The position numbers and the translations under genes were made by a program. Below the pieces are notes generated by a model. That model worked only from the letters and a program-made list of their open reading frames with translations, had not been told where the DNA came from and searched no databases. Below are positions 10,100 to 14,310 of a stretch of DNA of 14,310 nt, one piece after another; position 1 is the stretch's first letter, and every line of letters begins with the position of its first letter. The stretch spans positions 1 to 14,310 of the forward strand of contig CAKRHU010000008.1 of the NCBI GenBank assembly GCA_934339215.1. The letters are read 5' to 3'. This DNA is from an uncultured Lacticaseibacillus sp. (lineage in GTDB: Bacteria; Bacillota; Bacilli; Lactobacillales; Lactobacillaceae).

Positions 10100-10128
10100 A
10101 GCTTATCGAATCACACGAGTTTTGTCAA
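10100..10128 (-). promoter_or_regulatory. Likely sigma-A promoter of the pyr operon
   Basis: The minus strand has a perfect TTGACA -35 box (10123-10128), a 17-bp spacer and TAAGCT (10100-10105), a weak match to the -10 box. The -10 box overlaps the rluD stop codon. Transcription from about 10093 would give a leader of about 140 nt containing the whole PyrR attenuator, which fits. The weak -10 box keeps confidence moderate. Confidence 0.6.
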
Positions 10129-11020
10129 TGCCTGCACGCAAATCCGCTAAAGTTTTTTGAAAAATTGTTGGCGGATCCACTTTGAATTCGAGGTATTCGC
10201 CAGTGGTTGGATGCACAAAGCCTAAGGTCTGGGCATGGAGGAACTGCCCTTTGTTCGGTAAGGTGCGCTTCGGTCCATACAACGGATCGCCTGCCACTGG
10301 GTGATGAATGTATGCCATATGCACGCGAATTTGATGCGTGCGACCGGTTTCCAGTTGACACTGCACCAACGTATAATCGCCAAAGCGTTCCAACACTTTA
10401 AAATGGGTCACGGCATGTCGGCCACCAGCGACGACGGCGTGCTTTTTGCGATCTTTAAAATCGCGGCCAAGTGGCGCATCAATGGTACCTGAGTCTTCTT
10501 TGATATTGCCATGTACAATCGCCAAATAAACGCGAGTGTTAGTTTTAGCTTTGAGTTGGGCAGACAGCGAAGCTTGGGCGACGGCGGTTTTGGCCACCAT
10601 CAACAAACCGCTGGTGTCTTTGTCGATGCGATGGACGATCCCAGGCCGCAAGACATCGTTGATGCCAGTGAGCTTGGTGTGACCTAAAATTGCGTTGACC
10701 AAGGTGCCATCTGGATGCCCTGGCGCTGGATGCACCACCATGCCTTGCGGTTTATTGACCACGATCACTTGGTCGTCTTCATACACCACGTCTATTGGAA
10801 TGTCTTGGGCAACAGCTTCAAGCGGCACAGGCTCAGTGCGCGTGATGGTGATCACGTCACCTGGTTTCACTTTATATTTTGGTTGAACCGCGACACCGTT
10901 GACTTGCGCATGACCGCTTGCGAGCCATTTTTGCGCTTGTGAACGCGTCACGTCATCGAAATTTTCAGCGATCACTTTGTCAATGCGCCCTGTTTGATCC
11001 GTAATGGTTAACTCATCCAT
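10103..11020 (-). CDS. rluD: RluD-family 23S rRNA pseudouridine synthase with S4 domain
   Basis: This enzyme isomerises uridines to pseudouridine in large-subunit rRNA. The 305-residue protein has an N-terminal S4 RNA-binding domain (about 12-60, with TRSQAQKWLASGHAQVNG) and a RluA/RluD catalytic domain containing GIVHRIDKDTSGLL, in which Asp133 is the catalytic residue. RTHQIRVHMA and HPVAGDPLYG are further family motifs. It is the YlyB-like member that commonly sits next to lspA and pyrR in Firmicutes. The exact uridines cannot be told from the sequence, so RluD is a family label. The start overlaps the lspA stop by one base (TAATG), indicating coupling. No terminator precedes the pyr leader. 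Confidence 0.92.
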   Translation of the reverse strand: MDELTITDQTGRIDKVIAENFDDVTRSQAQKWLASGHAQVNGVAVQPKYKVKPGDVITITRTEPVPLEAVAQDIPIDVVYEDDQVIVVNKPQGMVVHPAPGHPDGTLVNAILGHTKLTGINDVLRPGIVHRIDKDTSGLLMVAKTAVAQASLSAQLKAKTNTRVYLAIVHGNIKEDSGTIDAPLGRDFKDRKKHAVVAGGRHAVTHFKVLERFGDYTLVQCQLETGRTHQIRVHMAYIHHPVAGDPLYGPKRTLPNKGQFLHAQTLGFVHPTTGEYLEFKVDPPTIFQKTLADLRAGIDKTRVIR

Positions 11021-11475
11021 TAGCGCACCGGCTTTTTGCCGTCAAAAAACAGCAAGTGGATCAACACCAAAATCACGCCAACCGTCAAGCAAGCATCGGC
11101 GAAATTAAAAATCGCAAAGTTCATGAAGTCCACTTGGAACATATCCGTGACGAAGCCTTGGCGCAGGCGGTCGATGAAGTTCCCTATCGCCCCAGCCAAG
11201 ATAAACACTAAGCCTAAGCGATATGTCCGAAAGCCTTTGGAGTCTTTCCATAACCAAATCACGACGCCGATGGCCGCGACTGTGATCACATAGAAAAACC
11301 ATTGCTGCCCTTCCAGCATTGAAAAGGCCGCACCGGTGTTTTTAATGTGCGTCAAACTCAAGACACCCGGGATGAAGCCAATGGTTTCGCCGATGGCCAA
11401 GTGCGCCACGACCCATGCTTTGATCAATTGGTCTGCGGCCACTAAGCCGACTGCCAACAACAAGTAAATCACCAA
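11020..11475 (-). CDS. lspA: Lipoprotein signal peptidase II LspA, probable TTG start
   Basis: LspA is a membrane aspartic peptidase that cleaves signal peptides from diacylated prolipoproteins. The 151-residue protein has four hydrophobic segments (about 2-18, 58-77, 86-101, 123-144). The catalytic aspartates are Asp111 in GFVTDMF and Asp127 in FNFADAC; AADQ near residue 15 and NTGAAFS (46-52) are the other conserved boxes. There is no ATG at the 5' end. TTG at 11473-11475 sits 9 nt after GGAGG and is preferred over the adjacent GTG at 11470-11472, which is 12 nt away. It lies 26 nt after fhs with no terminator between, so it is probably cotranscribed with fhs and rluD. Confidence 0.96.
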   Translation of the reverse strand: MVIYLLLAVGLVAADQLIKAWVVAHLAIGETIGFIPGVLSLTHIKNTGAAFSMLEGQQWFFYVITVAAIGVVIWLWKDSKGFRTYRLGLVFILAGAIGNFIDRLRQGFVTDMFQVDFMNFAIFNFADACLTVGVILVLIHLLFFDGKKPVR

Positions 11476-11484
11476 AAAACGATT

Positions 11485-11489
11485 CCTCC
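11485..11489 (-). promoter_or_regulatory. Ribosome binding site of lspA
   Basis: GGAGG on the minus strand in the 26-nt fhs-lspA gap. It is 9 nt from TTG (11473-11475) and 12 nt from GTG (11470-11472), favouring the TTG start. Confidence 0.7.
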
Positions 11490-11501
11490 AAAAATTAAAG
11501 T

Positions 11502-13175
11502 TTAAAACAGTCCTGAAATCACACCATCATCGGACACATCCATATTCATGGCAGCAGGCCGCTTTGGCAAACCTGGCATGGTCAACACGGAACCAGTCAG
11601 TACCACTAAGAAGCCAGCCCCAAGTTTCGGTTGGATATCACGGACATGCATGGTAAAGCCAGTTGGTGCCCCTAAAGCTTTGGGGTCATCTGACAGTGAA
11701 TACTGGGTTTTGGCCATGCAAATGGGCAAGTGATCCCAGCCATTTTGGGCGATGGTCTTTATTGCCAGTTCTGCTTTATGATCATACACGACATCTGCCC
11801 CACCGTAAATCTTTTGCACGATAGTTAAGATCTTGTCTTTCACTGGCGTATTGACATCATATAATGGTTTGAAGTCGCCGGGTTGATCCAAGGCAGCGAC
11901 TAAAGCATCTGCTAATGGCAAGGCCCCTTTGCCGCCTTGACCCCAAACATCAGAGGCGAAAGCTTGCACACCGAGGTCCGCACAGGCTTTGATCAAGGCA
12001 TCAAGTTCTGCTTGGGTATCGGATACAAATTGGTTGATCGCCACTAACACTGGGCGACCGTAACGTTGCATGTTTTCGATGTGCTTTTTGAGGTTTTTGA
12101 AACCATTTTTCAAAGCATCGAGGTTTTCGGTCGTTAATTCTTTAAGCGGTTGGCCACCATTGTACTTCAAGGCGCGCACTGTGGCGACGATCACCACAGC
12201 ATCTGGGGTTTTGCCGAGCACTGGGGTTTTGATATCCATGAACTTTTCAGCCCCAAGATCCGCACCGAATCCAGCTTCAGTTAAGGCAATGTCCCCTAGT
12301 GCCAAAGCGGTTTGGGTGGCTAACACGGAGTTACAACCATGCGCGATGTTGGCAAACGGCCCGCCATGAATTAACGTTGGCGTATGCGCTAAGGTTTGCA
12401 CCAAGTTAGGCTTTAAAGCGTCTTTCAATAACATCGCAATAGCGCCGGTGACTTCAAGATCAGCCACTGTGACCGGTTTGCAATCGTAGGTGAAGCCAAT
12501 GACAATGTTTGAAATACGTGCTTTGAGTTCATGCATGTTCTTGGACAAGCACAACACTGCCATTAATTCAGAGGCCACGGTGATATCAAACGAATTCTCG
12601 CGCGGCACTCCACTGGTGGCCCCACCGACACCGATCACAGTATGGCGCAAGGAGCGGTCGTTAATATCTAATACGCGATTCCAAGTGATCCGGCGCGGGT
12701 CGATGTTTAAGGCGTTACCTTGTTGCAAGTGGTTATCGATCAAGGCCGCCAAAGTATCAACGGCAGTGGTCAAGGCGTGCATATCGCCAGTAAAATGTAA
12801 GTTGATATCCTCCATCGGCACAACTTGAGAGTAGCCTCCACCAGTGGCGCCGCCTTTCATGCCCATCACTGGGCCAAGGGATGGTTCGCGCAAAGCGATG
12901 ACGGCGTTTTGATGGCGTAAGTTTAAGGCATCTCCTAAGCCGATGGTGACCGTGGATTTGCCTTCACCTGCAGGCGTCGGGTTGATGGATGTGACCAAGA
13001 CCAGTTTCCCTGGCTTTTTTTCTGCCAAGCGCTTGAGCGTGGGATAGCTCAATTTGGCTTTGGCTTTGCCGTATAATTCCAGATCATCAGGTGTTAAGCC
13101 AATGGTTTCGGCGACTTTGGTGATTGGTAACATTTCGGTGCGTTCATTTGCTTGAGCAATTTCAATATCAGACAT
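11502..13175 (-). CDS. fhs: Formate-tetrahydrofolate ligase Fhs
   Basis: Fhs makes 10-formyl-tetrahydrofolate from formate, ATP and tetrahydrofolate, feeding one-carbon units to purine synthesis and initiator-tRNA formylation. With the ATG at 13173-13175 it has 557 residues, the normal family length. The P-loop-like TPAGEGKST is at 67-75, followed by [24 protein letters not shown] substrate-site sequence (about 95-114) and [12 protein letters not shown] (123-134). The frame is open to 13208, but the inner ATG has AGGGGA 6 nt upstream and the usual N-terminus. It overlaps the upstream EbsA-family stop by 8 nt (ATGTCTGA). The link to EbsA is positional; I see no metabolic reason for it. Confidence 0.97.
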   Translation of the reverse strand: MSDIEIAQANERTEMLPITKVAETIGLTPDDLELYGKAKAKLSYPTLKRLAEKKPGKLVLVTSINPTPAGEGKSTVTIGLGDALNLRHQNAVIALREPSLGPVMGMKGGATGGGYSQVVPMEDINLHFTGDMHALTTAVDTLAALIDNHLQQGNALNIDPRRITWNRVLDINDRSLRHTVIGVGGATSGVPRENSFDITVASELMAVLCLSKNMHELKARISNIVIGFTYDCKPVTVADLEVTGAIAMLLKDALKPNLVQTLAHTPTLIHGGPFANIAHGCNSVLATQTALALGDIALTEAGFGADLGAEKFMDIKTPVLGKTPDAVVIVATVRALKYNGGQPLKELTTENLDALKNGFKNLKKHIENMQRYGRPVLVAINQFVSDTQAELDALIKACADLGVQAFASDVWGQGGKGALPLADALVAALDQPGDFKPLYDVNTPVKDKILTIVQKIYGGADVVYDHKAELAIKTIAQNGWDHLPICMAKTQYSLSDDPKALGAPTGFTMHVRDIQPKLGAGFLVVLTGSVLTMPGLPKRPAAMNMDVSDDGVISGLF

Positions 13176-13587
13176 TAGTTTCCCCTTTTTGTGTGACGTG
13201 GATGCCAACTGTTGATAGGTCCGCTAACAGCGAGTGCAGGTGGCCGATGCGAACCAATTTTATTTTACCATACGAACGGGTATCGAGGATAAAACTATAT
13301 TTGTTCGCATATACGCCAATAATTGTATTAATTGGGAGCTGAATATTATTTTCGGGAAAAATTCGCCGAATGATTACTTGATCTTGGTCGATCACGAGCT
13401 GCAAGCGCCACACTTGGATGATGCCAGCAATCACCATCGCAGCCACAAATGCCATCGGCGGCCAATAGAGATAATCATACGCCCCAATTTCCATCTGAAA
13501 AATCACGCCGGTGCCGATGCCAGCTAAAATCAAGCCCCAAAAAATCGCGCAATCAACGCCTGTGGGTTGATACCGATAAGTATGCAA
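13168..13587 (-). CDS. ebsA: EbsA-family small membrane protein, TTG start
   Basis: This 139-residue protein resembles the EbsA family of enterococci and lactobacilli; the name comes from enterococcal binding substance genes and the molecular role is not established. It has two hydrophobic membrane segments (about 13-30 and 43-60), then a soluble part (about 61-139) of alternating beta-like segments ([41 protein letters not shown]) that looks like a PH-like domain. No signal peptide cleavage site is seen. TTG at 13585-13587 is the likely start, 7 nt after AGGAGG (13595-13600); no upstream ATG fits. It overlaps fhs by 8 nt and is divergent from an RNase HI-like gene, a neighbourhood I recall from other lactobacilli. 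EbsA assignment is from overall resemblance, not a search. Confidence 0.75.
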   Translation of the reverse strand: MHTYRYQPTGVDCAIFWGLILAGIGTGVIFQMEIGAYDYLYWPPMAFVAAMVIAGIIQVWRLQLVIDQDQVIIRRIFPENNIQLPINTIIGVYANKYSFILDTRSYGKIKLVRIGHLHSLLADLSTVGIHVTQKGETNV

Positions 13588-13594
13588 GCTGGTC

Positions 13595-13600
13595 CCTCCT
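13595..13600 (-). promoter_or_regulatory. Ribosome binding site of the EbsA-family gene
   Basis: AGGAGG on the minus strand, 7 nt before TTG (13585-13587). Its near-ideal sequence and spacing decide the TTG start. Confidence 0.8.
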
Positions 13601-13617
13601 TTGAATCCATAAGCTTA

Positions 13618-13626
13618 ATGATACCA
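13618..13626 (-). promoter_or_regulatory. Extended -10 promoter for the ebsA-fhs-lspA-rluD string
   Basis: On the minus strand TGgTATCAT is an extended -10 element (TATCAT at 13618-13623, TG at 13625-13626) with five of six matches to TATAAT. No good -35 box is seen at 16-18 bp, which extended -10 promoters can tolerate. The start site would fall near 13611, giving a short leader to the TTG start. Confidence 0.6.
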
Positions 13627-13650
13627 CGCCCCTGATGTGATGTGGGCGTG
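13625..13650. repeat. Inverted repeat between two divergent promoters
   Basis: Perfect 7-bp arms CACGCCC (13625-13631) and GGGCGTG (13644-13650) are separated by 12 bp, so the arm centres are about two helical turns apart. It lies exactly between the two extended -10 elements and covers where both -35 regions would be. It could be an operator; no regulator is encoded beside it. Confidence 0.6.
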
Positions 13651-13659
13651 TGATACAAT
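13651..13659 (+). promoter_or_regulatory. Extended -10 promoter of the RNase HI-like gene
   Basis: TGaTACAAT is an extended -10 element (TG at 13651-13652, TACAAT at 13654-13659, five of six matches). The -35 region is weak. Transcription would begin near 13666, about 30 nt before the ATG. Confidence 0.65.
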
Positions 13660-13694
13660 ACAGAGGTCAAATTTACGAAAATGCGAGGCTCATC

Positions 13695-14081
13695 ATGATC
13701 AAATTAAATACAGATGCTGCGACATTGGGCAATCCTGGACCAGCTGGACTGGGGATTTTGATCGTGGCCAATGGTGAACAAGACCAAACGCATCTCAGCT
13801 TACCGGAAATGTCGAATCATGAAGCCGAATTTGCTGCCGCCATCGCCGGGTTTAAACGCTTGCAAAATCTCGAACTACAAGGCTTTGTTAGCTTTGCCAG
13901 TGATTCCAAATTAGTGATTCAATCTTTGGACAAACACTACGCTAAGCATTACCAGGCGCAAGTCGACGAATTATTTGACTTGATCGACAGTTTTGAGCAA
14001 GTGATTTGGCAATGGGTCCCGGAACGAGAAAATCGTGGTGCCCATATGCTGGCACAACAAGGCTTGCACGCTGCCCATTAA
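13695..14081 (+). CDS. RNase HI-family protein
   Basis: A short RNase H-fold protein (128 residues) expected to cut RNA in RNA-DNA hybrids in the cytoplasm. The ATG at 13695 is chosen because GAGG lies about 7 nt upstream and MIKLNTDAATLGNPGPAG matches the family start; the frame runs open to 13650 but overlaps the promoter. Active-site residues are Asp7 (NTDAA), Glu45 (NHEAEFAAA) and Asp70 (SDSKLV). The fourth carboxylate, Asp134 of E. coli in ENxxxD, aligns with His117 in ENRGAHMLA. The basic handle region of E. coli RNase HI is shortened, as in many Firmicute forms. It is divergent from the EbsA-family gene. Activity is likely but not certain; it could be a specialised RNase H-like protein. 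Confidence 0.88.
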   Translation: MIKLNTDAATLGNPGPAGLGILIVANGEQDQTHLSLPEMSNHEAEFAAAIAGFKRLQNLELQGFVSFASDSKLVIQSLDKHYAKHYQAQVDELFDLIDSFEQVIWQWVPERENRGAHMLAQQGLHAAH

Positions 14082-14123
14082 AAAACACACGGATCACTTC
14101 TGATATAGAAGCAACACGTGTGT
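14080..14123 (-). terminator. Terminator of the nitroreductase-family gene
   Basis: On the minus strand, a 7-bp outer stem (14117-14123 with 14085-14091) and a 5-bp inner stem (14108-14112 with 14096-14100, one G-U pair) separated by a small internal loop are followed by a run of U (14080-14085). It lies 22 nt after the stop at 14146. Its U tract overlaps the stop codon of the convergent RNase HI-like gene. No U tract exists on the plus side. Confidence 0.75.
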
Positions 14124-14145
14124 CTAGTGATTCAGTTTGTTACAA

Positions 14146-14310
14146 TTAACCTAAGACTTTGAATTGATCTGCTTTAGCCATGGTGTCTTTGTCGCCAGCA
14201 GGAGACAGGATTTCACCGAAAGGCATTTGGGCACGTAAGGACCAGCCTTCAGGAATATCAAAAGCCTTAGCCACTTCGTCATCGATCAGTGGGTTGTAAT
14301 GTTGTAAGGA
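14146..14310 (-). CDS. Nitroreductase-family protein, C-terminal fragment at window edge
   Basis: Only the last 54 codons are in the window; the gene continues beyond 14310. The visible protein, SLQHYNPLIDDEV followed by AFDIPEGWSLRAQMPFGEI and SPAGDKD, resembles the C-terminus of Frm2/CinD-type FMN nitroreductases, whose GxNLQHYNP and PxxWxLRAQMPFG segments bind flavin and form the dimer. Such enzymes reduce nitro compounds or quinones with NAD(P)H in the cytoplasm. The stop at 14146-14148 is followed by a terminator. The frame is intact, so the truncation is only that of the window. The family assignment is from recognised sequence pattern and the exact substrate is unknown. Confidence 0.8.
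   Translation of the reverse strand, partial: SLQHYNPLIDDEVAKAFDIPEGWSLRAQMPFGEILSPAGDKDTMAKADQFKVLG

Noticed and set aside
13176..13208. Longer N-terminus for fhs starting at 13208
   Set aside because: It lies within the end of the upstream gene, adds 11 atypical residues and bypasses the clear ribosome site before 13175.

Overview
The window is a chromosomal stretch of a Firmicute of the Lactobacillaceae. The protein sequences and the arrangement look most like the Lacticaseibacillus group. This is inferred from family resemblance, AGGAGG-type ribosome sites, PyrR-type RNA attenuation and a GC content of roughly 50% judged by eye; the species cannot be fixed from the sequence. Nearly all genes lie on the minus strand. 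No mobile element, CRISPR array, rRNA or tRNA was seen.

Reading in the direction of transcription (right to left), positions 9950 to 238 hold a pyrimidine (UMP) biosynthesis operon: pyrR, pyrP, pyrB, pyrC, carA, carB, pyrF, pyrE. It makes UMP from glutamine, bicarbonate, aspartate and PRPP, and it includes a uracil importer and its own regulator. The genes are packed with overlaps or gaps of a few bases, except at carB/pyrF, where a perfect 16-bp hairpin is inserted. pyrD (dihydroorotate dehydrogenase), needed between PyrC and PyrE, is absent from the window. The operon is preceded by a likely sigma-A promoter overlapping the end of rluD and by a textbook PyrR attenuator (binding loop, antiterminator, terminator). 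It ends in an intrinsic terminator at 194-225.

Upstream, positions 13587 to 10103 hold a second minus-strand gene string: an EbsA-family membrane protein, fhs (formate-tetrahydrofolate ligase), lspA (signal peptidase II) and rluD-type pseudouridine synthase. It has no visible terminator of its own before the pyr leader. Divergent from it is an RNase HI-like gene (13695-14081, plus strand); the two share a compact region with back-to-back extended -10 promoters around a palindrome. At the right edge is the C-terminal end of a minus-strand nitroreductase-family gene with its terminator.

Most of this is ordinary core metabolism. I do not see a new biological system. The points worth checking are the internal hairpin and missing pyrD at carB/pyrF, the attenuator doubling as terminator of the upstream operon, the palindrome between the divergent promoters, active-site substitutions in CarA (Glu to Asp) and RNase HI (Asp to His), and three UUG start codons.
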